From assembly GCA_014155875.1 (NCBI GenBank), contig JACEFZ010017895.1, positions 62,001-126,000 on the forward strand: a DNA stretch of 64,000 bases. Direction: 5' to 3'. Source of the stretch: Cepaea nemoralis. Taxonomy: Eukaryota; Mollusca; Gastropoda; Stylommatophora; Helicidae. This document shows positions 1 to 11,544 of this stretch, in pieces. Position 1 is the first letter of the stretch. Each line of letters starts with the position of its first letter. A program made the translations under genes and the position numbers. The notes beneath the pieces are model-generated. The model was not told the DNA's origin. It did not search any database and worked only from the letters and a program-made list of their open reading frames with translations.

Positions 1-586
1 CTTGAGACTCAACGACACAACGTTCAATGGATTTATTTACAGATCATATACAGTACGATGATCACAACAATATATACTTTACACTTCAATACACTTACAT
101 ACACAATACAGCTCACAAGTCTATCTCTCAAGATGTCCAGACACTCGACTTTCAGGCACAGAAACCACACAACGCCTTTCTCTCATCTTGCGTCCGTTTC
201 AGTCCGCGTCCCAGAGCTGTCTGCCGCTAGTTCGCAACTTGCCTCCCACCTGAAGTGGCTTCACGAGGCATGCGTGCGTCTTGCGTCGTCCTTGCCTGAC
301 CGCTAGCCGTCTTGTCAGCCAGCAATCTCGCGGGCAGGTAACTACTACTCGCCTGGCGGCGTAACGAAGTTACGGCATCCCTCCTGGGGACTAAGTCGCC
401 TGGCGGGAGTAACGATGTCACTGCCTCACTGCACTATTCTAGACTCTGACACTAAGGCAGTCCTTATATTAGCTGATCCTTGTAATGTAAAGTGCGCTAC
501 CATGATTACATGTGACCCATTAATAAATCTGTAATGTACGGCGGACGTTTTCCAGGGATCAACACGCTTATACTACTGCTTCTTAC
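1..586. other. Non-coding stretch downstream of CBM4/9 exon 2
   Basis: No exon, transposase or reverse-transcriptase similarity was recognised on either strand. For the minus-strand gene this is the intron after exon 2 (donor at 586-585). Positions about 346-420 hold two diverged tandem copies of a roughly 40-bp unit beginning CGCCTGGCG. Short ORFs here have no recognisable motif and are taken as chance. Confidence 0.4.
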
Positions 587-735
587 CGTCTGAAAAACTG
601 GACGTGATCCTGACATAGACCGGCTGAGCTGCTCTTCCCGGGGAGTCGTCTAGTAGCTGGATGTACCCGTTGAATTGATATCTACTTCCAGGTGTGAGAG
701 TGACGTCTTGAGCCGGGCCCTGCCAGTTCTGAGTC
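587..735 (-). CDS. Exon 2 of a secreted CBM4/9 (GH10 xylanase-like) gene
   Basis: Second exon of the minus-strand gene whose exon 1 lies at 14807-14994. Read on the minus strand from 735 it completes the split Arg codon left by exon 1 (phase 2) and stays open to 587. The translation has a CBM4/9 core: TQNWQGPAQDVTLTPG, then SRYQFNGYIQLLDD and QPVYVRITSSFSD. The acceptor is ACATACAG before 735; the donor is GTAAGA at 586-581. It is 149 bp and ends in phase 1. CBM4/9 modules (Pfam CBM_4_9) bind beta-glucan or xylan and sit at the N-terminus of mollusc GH10 enzymes. The catalytic domain must lie beyond the left edge of the window, so GH10 itself is an inference. Confidence 0.75.
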
Positions 736-1090
736 CTGTATGTTGGAAACATACATCAGTTTAGTAAATTGTAATATGTGATATAAAATAACAGGTACTA
801 CATAACTGAGAAGATCTCATCTTAGGTAGATAGTTGTTATAATGCCTGTTTACTTAAAACTGCGTCAGGGTTCAGTCAGATATGGCTGAGCTACAGTATG
901 GCTTTAGATGGTAGTGGTTGCTGCTCTGTTAGCGCCGAACGTTGGGCGGCACTCGCCAAATCCGACACCCCACATGGTTCCAACAGTCACGAGCGTAAGA
1001 GAGCAAATGGGAGGGCACAAGCCTTATCCTGGCGCCAAGAAATTCATCCTAAAGACTAAATGGCATCGCAGGGCTGTCCAGGCACTAGGC
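736..1090. other. Intron sequence, nothing recognised
   Basis: Part of the long intron between exon 2 and exon 1 of the minus-strand CBM4/9 gene. No motif or repeat was recognised apart from the acceptor site at its left edge. Confidence 0.4.
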
Positions 1091-1265
1091 CTAGGTCGGC
1101 AACTTGTCTAGGATCGAAGCTCTAACAGTCGGACAGTTAGAGCATCGCTTTGCTGATCCGACAGCTTCTGCAGCTTGTCTTGTTCCAGACACATTGGCGT
1201 TAACTTTCCTCTGGAGTAAACTAGGCAGGCCGTGAGAGTGATCATGCTGCATGAGCAACACATTG
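1091..1265 (-). repeat. Dispersed repeat, copy 1 (partner at 30348-30500)
   Basis: The reverse complement aligns over about 150 bases with 30348-30500, including GCAGCATGA, CCAGAGGAAAG, TCTGGAACAAGAC and GCTGCAGAAGCTG. Substitutions are scattered. It carries no coding motif, so it is probably the untranslated part of a retroelement or an uncharacterised repeat. Confidence 0.6.
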
Positions 1266-1370
1266 TCTCCACAATTCAGCCCAGGCTTTGTCCTACGGAG
1301 AGGCATAATTCCATTCCTGGTCTTACCGCCATGGGATGGAGTGTTATGTTTTTTTTTTAAGTACAAGTAA

Positions 1371-1411
1371 GCAAACTATCGTCTGTCAAGATGGCAAGGT
1401 GCCAGTAACAG
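1371..1411 (+). repeat. Remnant of a LINE 3' untranslated region
   Basis: About 35 bases centred on AACTATCGTCTGTCAAGA match 55194-55222, which directly follows the zinc-finger LINE ORF. I read it as a stray 3'-end fragment of that family. The flanks show no coding remains. Confidence 0.45.
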
Positions 1412-1564
1412 TGGTGCTAGACAGAAGATGCAGGTGCTTTTTATTGGAAGAAAAGGGAGGAGAAGCATACTGAAAATAGAGTAAAATGTTGGTTTGTTGG
1501 TGTTTATATATTGCCTCGCTTTAGCGTAATCAAGATCTAGTTTGAAGACACGTGTCATATATAC

Positions 1565-2519
1565 AAACGTAAAGACTGTTACTGGTATTTAAAGGATAGA
1601 TACTGTGTGGATAGATAAACACACAGACTGTTACTGGTAATTCAAGGATAGATACAGTGTGGATAGATAAACAAATAGACTGTTACTGCTATTTCAAGGA
1701 TAGATACAGTTTGGATAGATAAACACACTGACTGTTACTGATAGTTCAAGGATAGATACAGTGTGGATAGATAAACAAATAGACAGTTACTGCTATTTCA
1801 AGGATAGATACAGTGTGAATAGATAAACACACAGTTACTGTTATTTCAAGGACAGATACAGTGTGGATAGATAAACACATTTTTTGTTACTGGTATTTCA
1901 AGGTAGATAAGGTGGGGATAGATAAACACACAGACTGTTACTGGTCTTTCAAGGATAGATAAGGTGTGGATAGATAAACACACAGACTGTTACTTTTATT
2001 TCAAGGATAGATACAGTGTGGATAAATAAACACACATACAGTTACTGGTATTTTAAAGATAGATACAGTGTGGATAGACAAACACATAGACTGTTACTGG
2101 TATTTCAATGATAGATAAGGTGTGGATAGATAAACACACAGACAGTTACTGCTATTCAAGGAAAGATACAGTGTGGATAGATAAACACACAGACAGTTAC
2201 TGATATTTCTAGGACAGATACAGTGATGGATAGATAAACACACTAGACAGTTACTGCTATTTGAAGGATAGATACAGTGTGGATAGATAAACACACAGAC
2301 TGTTACTGGTATTTCAAGGACAGATAAGGTGTGGATAGATAAACACACAGACAGTTACTGGTATTTGAATGATAGATACAGTGTGGATAGATAAACTACA
2401 CAGACTGTTACTGGTATTTCAAGGACAGATACAGTGTGAATATATAAACACATAGACAGTTACTGGTATTTCCGAGGACAGATAAGGTGTGGACATATAA
2501 ACACATAGACATTTACTGG
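1565..2519 (+). repeat. 52-bp minisatellite, block 1
   Basis: About 18 diverged tandem copies of a roughly 52-bp unit built from CTGTTACTGGTATTTCAAGG and GATACAGTGTGGATAGATAA plus a short ACACACAGA linker. The array continues at 9909-10560, so the LTR element at 2520-9908 split one array in two. ORFs read through it on the minus strand are repeat translations. Confidence 0.9.
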
Positions 2520-3551
2520 TGTAACATGCATAGATTTATGAGAATCGGGAGGTTAACGGACTATTAGGAATGTTATTATACTGGTAGGGGTAATTGGGTC
2601 AGAAAAGTATACAGATGTGAGGCCAAGTAGGTTAATTACACATTTTCAACAAACAGGGATAGTCCCGGGACTTTTTTTTTTAAAATTCGCATATCCTTTA
2701 CAGGACATCGCTGCCAACAGCAGCATCTTTCAGCTGTCTGTTGATTTCTTGGCAAGATTACGCTCAGTAGTTCTCACCCGCTACGAGACTCTGCGTGATA
2801 AACGGGATTACGGAGAAAGTGTTGTAACCCCTCGGCCAGAGAGACCGGCAGTCCCAGACTAGGTGATGGTTTAGTCACAGACTCAGGATATAAATCGTCA
2901 TGCTAATGGTGGGAGGGGGGGGGGGGGTCACGAAACATGGTGAGGTTGTCTAGATTTAAATCACCAGTGGAAAGGTAAAACGTGATTGGAAACTAATAGA
3001 TTAAGGGAACCTAGAAAGGTAATGGTGGTGCAATGTAGACTGAGGTTAAAAAAGGTTAAATGGTGTGGTTCGTGGTAGGTCCGCGAAGAGGGGATAAAAG
3101 ATTTAGCTGGGAAAATTACGGGGAGTTTGTGAGCGAGACAGTGGAGGTCTGAGCTCGGGGTATTGAGTCTTGGGCTGAGGTGTGTGAGACACCAGCCAAA
3201 CTAGTGGATTTTGTTGAGTGGTTCAAGCTGTTGGAGAGCCGGGCGTAACTGTCTATGTGCACTAGTTGAAGGAGGCCTAAAGAAGGCAATGTTATAGAGA
3301 AAAGTAATTCCTAACGATGACGGATTATGTATACTAAACTTCCTGGAATAATATTCTGCATGTCACTGTGTTCATCTATGATTAAACAAATTTGTGGGCG
3401 CAACATACGTTTTCTCCAGTGACTCATAGATTCAAGTAAAGATGTGTCGTTATACCTGTGGCTGAACCACCCTGCACTACTCAGTGATATTTGGAAATTA
3501 TCGGGACCTTAGACAACGGCCAATCTTAATCTGTTACAGGGGATTGTGACA
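2520..3551 (+). repeat. 5' LTR of the decayed Gypsy-like element, split by a SINE
   Basis: Matches 9064-9908 along its length except for an extra block of about 190 bp (2667-2857). Both LTRs contain a poly-G run (about 2923-2934 here) and end in the same GGGATTGTGACA. Without the insertion it is about 840 bp, the size of the 3' LTR. Confidence 0.85.
2667..2857 (-). mobile_element. tRNA-derived SINE fragment inside the 5' LTR
   Basis: Absent from the 3' LTR at the same place. The insertion is bracketed by AGTCCC repeats (about 2660 and 2852), a candidate target duplication. It holds the 3' domain shared by other copies in this window: CCTTTACAGGACATCGCTG followed by CAGCATCTTTCAGCTG and a GTTGATTTCTTGGCAAG block. 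On this strand it lies tail-first, so the SINE is on the minus strand. The tRNA-like head is partly lost. Confidence 0.7.
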
Positions 3552-5480
3552 GATAGATTAACTGAGGGCTCTCCGATCACAGAACCTGGTGCAGAGAAAT
3601 TTCCGGAGGCGTAATCACAGCTATAACTGTATCACTACGAATTACCAGCATAAGTGTGAAAAACAGAGTCTGTTTTGCCAAGTTCAGCAGTGGATTAGCC
3701 AGCAGACTACTAACACAGTGAGTGTGTCACAGAATCAATGCAGACAGTCACTAGAGGCCCAGAACTGGTGGAAGAGAGACTTAGCACATATGCAAATTCA
3801 CCCCGAGGAGGGTAGATCTACGGTAGAGTGGCACGCAAGAGAGTGACAAGAGTTAGGTCGCTGGAGTGTAAAGCGTGAAGTTACAGACTGTCGCACGAAA
3901 AGAAATTGAACCAGCGAGTACGTTGGTATGCAGAATCGTCCACCAGAGGTGAACATGAGAACTAGTGTATTACACGGCAAATGTACGTTTGCAGAGACTT
4001 GCTAATTTGGGGTCGGCCGGGGCGGGCCAAAATACAGACAGTTGTGAACTGGTTGTCTAGGACACTGGCGCGGGGTACTGTAGTGGATACGATACACAGT
4101 ACAATTGTGACACAGCGGAAGTTTGCAGTGGTAGTGTGCAAGGCTGATTGGAGGAAATAGTAGGTCGCCAACCGTAAACAAACGTCAGCTGTTTAACAGA
4201 GAACTCAGAAGTCTACATTTCTTGTTTATCCGTGGTGATAGTCAATTGTTTGTGTCTTCGTCATTATCTCATCTGGTAAAAACACTTCAACAGTTAGTAG
4301 ACAAGGTGCCATCTCCGCAGGGAAAGTCGATAAATTTACCTGAGAAACTAAGATAGCTAATGGGAACTATTCTTCATAATTTGACATTACTTACATTACA
4401 TCGACGCTAATAGCAAGCAGCTACACATATAAGTATTCATTTCCCTTTGGGATCTAGCGTCCTAGTCACTTCAAAACATTTAAAGTTTTCATCGTCGTCA
4501 GGCCAAAACACATGCTTGAAAGCATACAGTTCCAGCAGAAACATGTTCAAACATCCGATGCAGTTCTAACCACCATACATATCCAGGCTACTGTCGGAAA
4601 TTACGAAATACAGTTAAGTACCTTGAGTTCTGGCAATTACACTGTTGTCTGTGACTACGTTGTTAGTACTGCCCTCCATCGTCCTAAGTATTGTTTTTGT
4701 GCGTTACTCATTTATTCGTATGTGGTCCAGGATTCGTGATAATTAGGATATTTTTGTGATGTTTCGCGGTATTCGTGAGGTACAGCAAACGTGATTCTCT
4801 GGTGCCCAGTATATTTTCTAGGAAGTAAACTACGGGTCGGTTTGGTTTTTGACTCTGGGGCATTGTCTGTCTTGGAATAATATCCCGTGCCGTGTTGTCT
4901 TGCGTCAGTTCATCTGTATATTATTGATTTTAGATTTCTTCTTTTCTTCTCATTATATTTACGTATGATATTTTGTTTCTGTGGTTATATATGTGTTATT
5001 ATTGTAACTCTTGCGATTAAATCTACTATACAGATTGCTTTTGACGTCTTACGCACACTGGTTTTGTCTTACACAAGCATGTGGATGTCTACTGTGGTTT
5101 ATTTCTTTATGATCACCGGTCTTGTGTATTCAGCTTGTGCGTCCAGCGTTTGATAGGCGTCATTAATTGTTTATCATATGTATATATGTATGTCTAACAC
5201 AATTTCCAGGAACTATCAACACCTATTTATTACATAGTCGAGGGAGTATAAGTAATAATACCACCCTCACTACCTAGTGCTTACAGAGGGACTGTGTGAG
5301 TACAGAGTGATACTATCAGTACTACGAATTTCTTTATAGAGGTGAGTGGTCGGTGTACTTAGAGAAAGGTGCACAAAGACTAAGCAGCAGGGTCTTTATA
5401 TTCACAGCTGACTGACGGACAGCTAACGTTTCCACAATTACAACAGATGCCTACCTTAATGGAATATATTAAGGCGGGTG
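3552..5480 (+). other. Leader region of the decayed LTR element, no coding motif
   Basis: Internal sequence between the 5' LTR and the first gag remnant. Short ORFs are present (for example a hydrophobic 88-residue one at 4887-5153), but none shows a retroelement domain. I could not assign a primer-binding site. Confidence 0.4.
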
Positions 5481-5499
5481 AGCTGACTAGGCCTCAGTG

Positions 5500-6775
5500 G
5501 GAGAGAACTACAGGATTTTGCAGAAGCAAAATTGAAAGAATTTCATCACTGGGAAAGAGAAGAGAGACAGAGTGAACGTGAGGCAAAACGCCTTCTGTAA
5601 GAAAAATTAGCTGACGTCCGGCGATTACAGAAAGAAAAGTTAGCTGAAGCCCAGCGTTTACAGGAAGAAAAGTTAGCCGAAGCCAAGCGGTTACAGGAAG
5701 AGAAAGAGACACAGGTCAATTTAATGTAACTAGAACTTGAAAAGTTAAAACAAACAAATGCGGTGGAAATTGAAAAACATAAGTTTAAGTTTCAGATGGA
5801 GAAGGAGATTGCACTCCAAAAATTAGAACTAGCGTCAAATGGACAGAGTGATTAAAGCAGAAGACATTCGAACTCGTCACATCGACTAAAACTGCCATAT
5901 TTTACAGACAAAGACAATATAAAGGCATATTTGGACCGTTTCGAAGCGGCAGTTAAGGCTTTAGGCATTCTAGAAGGAGAGCATGCTATGAGGCTATGTG
6001 AGTATCTGAACGGGAAAGGTCCTAGATACCATGTTCAATTTGCCAGTGGCAGAATGAAATGACTATGCTATTCTACGTCAACGCTTGCTCGCGAAGTTCA
6101 GTCTAACCGAACATGGATACAGAACGAAGTTCAGACAAGTTGTGCGAGAGACAAATTGGGATTTTAAGATTTTGTCAATACGGTGAAGAACATATTTAAT
6201 AAATGGAATGAACTTGCTGAAGTAGAAGGAGATTTTAATCGGTTAGTGGATTTGATGCTAAGAGACAAGGTATTATCGTCATGTAATACAGACTTAGTGG
6301 CTTTCTTTCAAGAACGTAAACCAAAGGACATAGACACAATGTCCCAGTTAGTGCAAAACTACATGAACGCACATCTGAACAGTTCTATTGGCAGACAAAT
6401 TGATGAGGAAATAGTCTGTGCAGCTTATACGAAACAGGATCAGAATCTAGTTATTAGATAGAGGTTGAAAAGTGTGGACTCAGCACATAGGTATGAGCAA
6501 CAATTGACCGCAAGGCAATGGGTTCCGTGGCAACCATTTTGGCAAATCTGGACGTTACCCATACCACAGGGGGAATCTTAAGAGGCGTCAGAATAGTTAT
6601 TCTGGATGTTTCAGTTGTGGGAGCTGGAGACACAAGGCAGCACAGTGTTATGTACAACCATCCAGTGGACCAACAAACAATAGGAGGAAGGACATTATTT
6701 GTTTCAAATGTGGCGAGACCGGGCACTTCCGGTATCAATTACGATGGGTTGAAACTGAGCAATCAAATGCAGCGC
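5500..6775 (+). pseudogene. Gag remnant of the Gypsy-like element
   Basis: Broken frames give, in order: a charged coiled-coil stretch with repeated EKLAEAQRLQ-type heptads (5590-5860); a capsid-like segment beginning LPYFTDKDNIKAYLDRFE (about 5890) and running to about 6460 (ORF 6183-6461, 92 residues); and two zinc knuckles. The first knuckle, at 6607, has intact Cys-Cys-His-Cys spacing. The second, near 6696, has lost its last Cys (Leu instead). At least three stops or frameshifts interrupt it. In a working element Gag would form the cytoplasmic virus-like particle and package RNA. Confidence 0.7.
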
Positions 6776-6780
6776 AGGTG

Positions 6781-7405
6781 ATTGAGACAATCAATAATGA
6801 GAGGTGTCGTTGATGCAAACCTCTTTTTGATAAAGACAGTCAGCCTGTTTTAATGGGCGGTCATCCATTTCTAGCAGGATCAGCAGTGCTTGCAGGAGGA
6901 AGTTTGAAGCTGCATCATGAGTTTGTTAATAATACTCTAGTGGTAACACTTAGGGATTCCGGGTGTACGACGATCGGGGTCAGAAAAAGTTTCGTAGATC
7001 CCTCAGCTTACACAGGGAAAAAGGTCAGATGTATTACTTTTAATGGGAAAGTAGAAGTTTACCCATTAGCTGAGATCACAGTGAAAACACCATATATCAC
7101 AGGAAGCGTGACAGCGTGCTGTCCTGGACTACCTCGCAGACTTGATCATTGGAAATGTACCAACAGTAAAAGCAGGAAATAGCACAGAGCAGGAAATAGA
7201 TAACTGGGACCGTAAATATGGTGTGAGCAGTAACGCTGTAGTTATCAGAAGACAACCTAGATTAGATACTATAGCTGAAGAAGAAGAGATACTTGAGACA
7301 AACAACGAGAAAGAGACTAACAATAGCACCACTGATCAGGGGAAGACTGATCTCAAACTGTCAAAGAAAAGACGTCACTATGGACAAATGTTATCAGGGG
7401 TATAG
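6781..7405 (+). pseudogene. Retropepsin-like protease remnant
   Basis: The ORF at 6853-7182 contains a degenerate aspartic-protease active site (LRDSGCTT, with DSG) followed by beta-strand-like segments. The second family motif (DLIIGN) appears only after a frame change near 7140, where the ORF 7142-7405 takes over with an acidic tail. The frameshift and the distance to the next coding remnant show it is dead. The order Gag, knuckles, protease fits Ty3/Gypsy pol. Confidence 0.65.
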
Positions 7406-7896
7406 TAACCAGAACATACGCCATTAACGAGCGAGAGGTGGGGCTTCGACGGGAAGAATAATAGTCTCACTAACGATGTGTCAGATGACAAGATGATAAG
7501 CAGGCAAGGTGGGGTACCTTTAACGCATATGAAACTGAATATGAGAACCTGCTTATGATAGTCATTGCGCAGGACACATGGGTAATAGTGCATACACAGC
7601 AGAGAGCATGTGTCCCAGTGGTATTGGTCCAGGATTTAGTAAAGAGGTAAAGCTAAACTGAGAATCCTGTGTAAAGGTGCAAGATACAGATAGGACAGTT
7701 AAGTACAGTTCAAAATAGTGCTAAAGACATCACTGACCCAGGGTTATGATAGCCAACAGGTGTTTTAGATATATACCGGACCATGAGTCGAGGGGTACAC
7801 GAGAGGGACAGACGCCGCATCTGTCAAATCATAGTACTCTAGAAGCGGCTAACTGAACGCAGTATTAGCGGTACTTCGTTGGTTTGAGTTTGCATA
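7406..7896 (+). other. Deleted or unrecognisable pol region
   Basis: The reverse-transcriptase palm should lie between protease and RNase H, but only about 490 bases separate them and no YxDD-type motif is visible. An internal deletion is the simplest reading. Confidence 0.45.
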
Positions 7897-8539
7897 ATGA
7901 GATTTTACCTGACAAGGGGCGACAATGTACGCTTTCAGATTATTAGAGAATGTGAACAAGATGTCCACATCACGGAAGGCTATAATACAGTCAGAAAGAA
8001 ATTTGTATCAGCTATCACATCAGTGTTGTTGGGTGAACACAGGAGGGTAGACCTAACAATGTTGTATGACACAGACAGTGCGATGTATGCACTCAAAAGT
8101 ATGAAGCTGTTGTCTAGTCATCCCTTGTTAATTCTCCCTAATCTTGACTTGCAGTGTACACGTGAGGGAGACGCATTATCGACAGAAGCTGGTGGATGTG
8201 CGATACAAGAGGAGAATCCTGTCGGGTATCCAGTAGGACAGGTCAGCAGTGAACATTCGCTACCAGAGACAATCTTCAGCGTGGCGACGGGAGGTCAGGG
8301 CTATTGTGTGGTCGGTAAAGAAATGGTACATTTGTTTTCCAATGAACAGTCACGTCATTAAACAAACCGATAACAGACCACTCAAGTTCATGCAGACAGC
8401 AGCAATGAAGATCTCACGTATTCTTCGATGGAGTATCTCACAGACAGAGGATTCATGTGGGGTAGTACTAAAACGTGGCGAGAACAATACTAGGTTAGAC
8501 GTGCTGTCCAGATATTACCAAGTGTATGGCTCCACATAA
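7897..8539 (+). pseudogene. RNase H remnant of the Gypsy-like element
   Basis: Two overlapping frames. 7897-8361 includes the RT-RNase H connection (SHPLLILPNLDLQCT, where the first Asp of the RNase H triad has been lost) and GGCAIQEENPVGYP. 8249-8539 continues with TDNRPLKFMQTA and ends in LDVLSRYY, the usual Gypsy RNase H end. The frame changes near 8280. Only about 520 bp separate it from the 3' LTR, too little for an integrase, which normally follows in Ty3/Gypsy elements. Confidence 0.7.
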
Positions 8540-9063
8540 ACAAGTAACATTTGATTCTGTCTCTTATCTGGTGTGTGTTATTACAGACGGTTACTAATAG
8601 AATATATTGTGTGGTGGAGGACATAGGTTGATGTAGCGCATCGACATTTATATATGGACGCTTATTAGATAGCTGGTTACTTATTCACAAGGTTGTATAA
8701 TTCGTTTGTTCGTTATGATACTAATGGACCTGCAGGTACACACATATGATATTTGATATGATATGTTGCTTATTGTGTGATGTATTAGCTTATTGATTTT
8801 TACATAAGATGGAACAGGGGTTGTGTTTGTGTATGGGGTGTGTGGGGTGACTTATGATCACCTGCTATATTAGGTAATGTGAAAGTTGTATGTACGGCTT
8901 TTTCCATGATGTTATGAGTAGGAACATGCTGAAGATTGTGTTTTCTGTTATGTATAGGGAAGATATCATGACTACTAGGCACGCATCGTTACTTGTGCCC
9001 ACATGTGAAACACATTACTCTCCCATCATTGGAAAACGATGTTTTCTTTTGAGGAGAGGGTAG

Positions 9064-9908
9064 TGTAACATGCTTAGGTTTATGGAAATTGCGAGGTTAA
9101 CGGACTAGCTAGGAATGTTATTATACTGGTAGGGGTAACTGGGTCAGAAAAGTATACAGATGTGAGGCCAAGTAGGTTAATTACACATTTTCAACAAACG
9201 GGGATAGTCCCAGACTAGATGATGGTTTAGTCACGGACTCAGGATATAAATCGTCATGCCAATTTGGGGGGGGGGGGGTGGGAGAGAGCCCGAAACATGG
9301 TGAGGTTGTCTAGATGTAAATCACCGGTGGAAAGGTAAAACGTGATTGGAAACTAATAGATTAAGGGAATCTAGAAAGGTAATGGTGGCGGAATGTAGAT
9401 TGAGGTTGAAAAAGGCTAAATGGTGTGGTTCGTGGTAGGTCCGCGAAGAGGGGATAAAAAGATGTAGCTGGGAAAATTACGGGGAGTTGAGTTTGTGAGA
9501 GAGACAGTGGAGGTCTGAGCTCGGGCTGAGGTGTGTGAGACACTAGCCAAGCTAGTTAATTTTGTTGAGTGGTTCTAGCCAGCTGTTGGAGAGCCGGGCG
9601 TAACTGTCTATGTGCACTAGTTGAAGGAGGCCTAAAGAAGGCAATGTTATAGAGAAAAGTAATTCCTAACGATGACGAATTATGTATACTAAACTTCCTG
9701 GAATAATGTTCTGCATGTCACTGTGTTCATCTATGACTAAACGAATTTGTGGGCGCAACATAAGTTTTCTCCAGTGACTCATAAATTCAAGTAATGCTGT
9801 GTGTCGTTATACCTGTGGCTGAGCCATCCTGCACTACTCAGTGATATTTTGAAATTATCGGGAGCTTAGACAAACGCTAATCTTAATCTGTTACAAGGGA
9901 TTGTGACA
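9064..9908 (+). repeat. 3' LTR of the decayed Gypsy-like element
   Basis: 845 bp, starts TGTAACATGC, ends TTGTGACA. Compared with the 5' LTR it lacks the SINE and differs by scattered substitutions and small indels, including a different G-run length (about 9266-9277). Confidence 0.88.
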
Positions 9909-10560
9909 ACTGATATGTCAATGAGATACAGTGTGGGCAGATAAAAACAAAGACTGTTACTGGTATTTCAGTGATAGATATATTGTGGCAGATTGCATAA
10001 CACGGACTGTTAATAGTATTTCGAAGACAGATACAGTGTAGATAGATAAACACACAGACTGTTACTGTTATTTCAAAGATAGATATACTGTGGATAGATA
10101 AACACATAGACAGTTACCGGTAATTCAGTGAGATACAGTGTGGGCATATAAACACAGACTGTTACTGGTATTTCAAGGGCCTATACAGTGTAGACATATA
10201 AACACCCGGACTGTTACTGGTGATTCAAGGATAGATCAGGTGTGGGCAGATAAACACACAGACTGTTGCTGGTATTTCAAGAGTCAATACAGTGTGGATA
10301 GATAAACGCACAGACTATTATTGTTATTTCAAGGACAGCCACAGTGTGAATAGATAAACACACATTCTGTTGCTGGTATTTCAGGGGTCGATACAGTGTG
10401 GATAGCTAAACACACATTCTGTTGCTGGTATTTCAGGGGTAGATACAGTTTGAATAGATAAACACACATTCTGTTGCTGGTATTTCAGGGGGTCGATACA
10501 GTGTGGATAGCTAAACACACATTCTGTTGCTGGTATTTCAAAGACGGATACAGTGAAGAA
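9909..10560 (+). repeat. 52-bp minisatellite, block 2
   Basis: Continuation of the array at 1565-2519, with units again pairing ACTGTTACTGGTATTTCA and ACAGTGTGGATAGATAAACA. Units near 10370-10540 form a more uniform subset carrying CATTCTGTTGCTGG, which points to local recent amplification. Confidence 0.88.
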
Positions 10561-11544
10561 AGCACAAAGTGCCGACCACTTAAAATGCATGCCAGCAGAG
10601 ATGACACCGAGACTGTCTTTAATTTTGCGTATGTCTTCCTCTTCTACCCTTTGTCCTTCATTGGAGCATAAGTCTCAAACCAACTCACCACATCTGGTTA
10701 AATACCTCACAATTCGTTGTACACCTGCTGAAAAAATCTCTGCTTTATTGCTGGAAGTATTATATTTCTGTGTTTTCAGCTAAAGAGTGTTGGTAGTTAA
10801 ATCCACATTGTGTCTTTGTCTTTCCAGAATACCATACCATTGATGATGTTTTGTCTTCGTTATGATATCCGCACCAAGACACCACATTCCAATGTTTAAT
10901 AACATTAAAATTGTGCTTCAATGTTTATTTAATGTGTTTTCATTTATATTAAACTTATATGCTTATATATGTGTGTGTTGCTCTTCACCGATACGCCGGA
11001 TAGGCGCCTTGTATTTTATCTTACAAACATTTAAGAGCGCACGCTCTTAAAATTCCGGTTCGCTGGTGACGAGGTAGTGAGTCCCTCATTACCTTGGCCA
11101 GTTAAATTTAAACGCTGACGTTCTTAACATGGAAACGTAAATTACAAGTAATTCAGAATATTTAGTAGGTTCACCTGATGGCGAGGGACACTGGTAACGG
11201 GGAAAGCTAGCCCATACACAAAAATCAGTTTATCGTGGGCTACGCTCGAGTACAAAGCGAACCAACGGAAAACAAGCTTGTTTTAGCAGTTATTATACTA
11301 TTTTAATATCCTCATTTTTCTCGCCGTGTCTCATAGTATATAAATATATCTTGTCTTAGTAATTATTATATAGTTATAATAGTCTCATTTTCCCAGCCGT
11401 TTCTCATATTCTGTGCATATTGCTTGATGTCTCAGTCAGATATACAGTCAGATATGTGTTTGTATTTATTGTTCATCTTCAAGATCTATAAATGCCTTTT
11501 TTTTGGATTCAATATATAGTGCAATATCCCGTTGCAGACATCTT
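10561..11544. other. Intron sequence, nothing recognised
   Basis: Intron of the minus-strand CBM4/9 gene between the two minisatellites. AT-rich, with no convincing coding, tRNA or transposon motif on either strand. Confidence 0.4.

Larger units (their letters stand above)
2520..9908 (+). mobile_element. Decayed Ty3/Gypsy-like LTR retrotransposon
   Basis: Bounded by two homologous LTRs (2520-3551 and 9064-9908) that begin TGTAACATGC and end TTGTGACA. Flanking bases ACTGG before and ACTGA after fit a 4-5 bp target duplication in the 52-bp minisatellite. A purine-rich tract (GAGGAGAGGG) lies just before the 3' LTR. Gag, zinc-knuckle, protease and RNase H remnants occur in order, with many stops and frameshifts. 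Most of the reverse transcriptase is missing and no integrase was recognised. The LTRs differ at many sites, so this is an old, inactive copy. Confidence 0.85.

Noticed and set aside
4887..5153. Hydrophobic 88-residue ORF in the decayed LTR element, possible envelope or membrane protein
   Set aside because: T-rich DNA gives hydrophobic codons by chance; there is no signal peptide, furin site or Cys pattern, and it lies before gag, not after pol.
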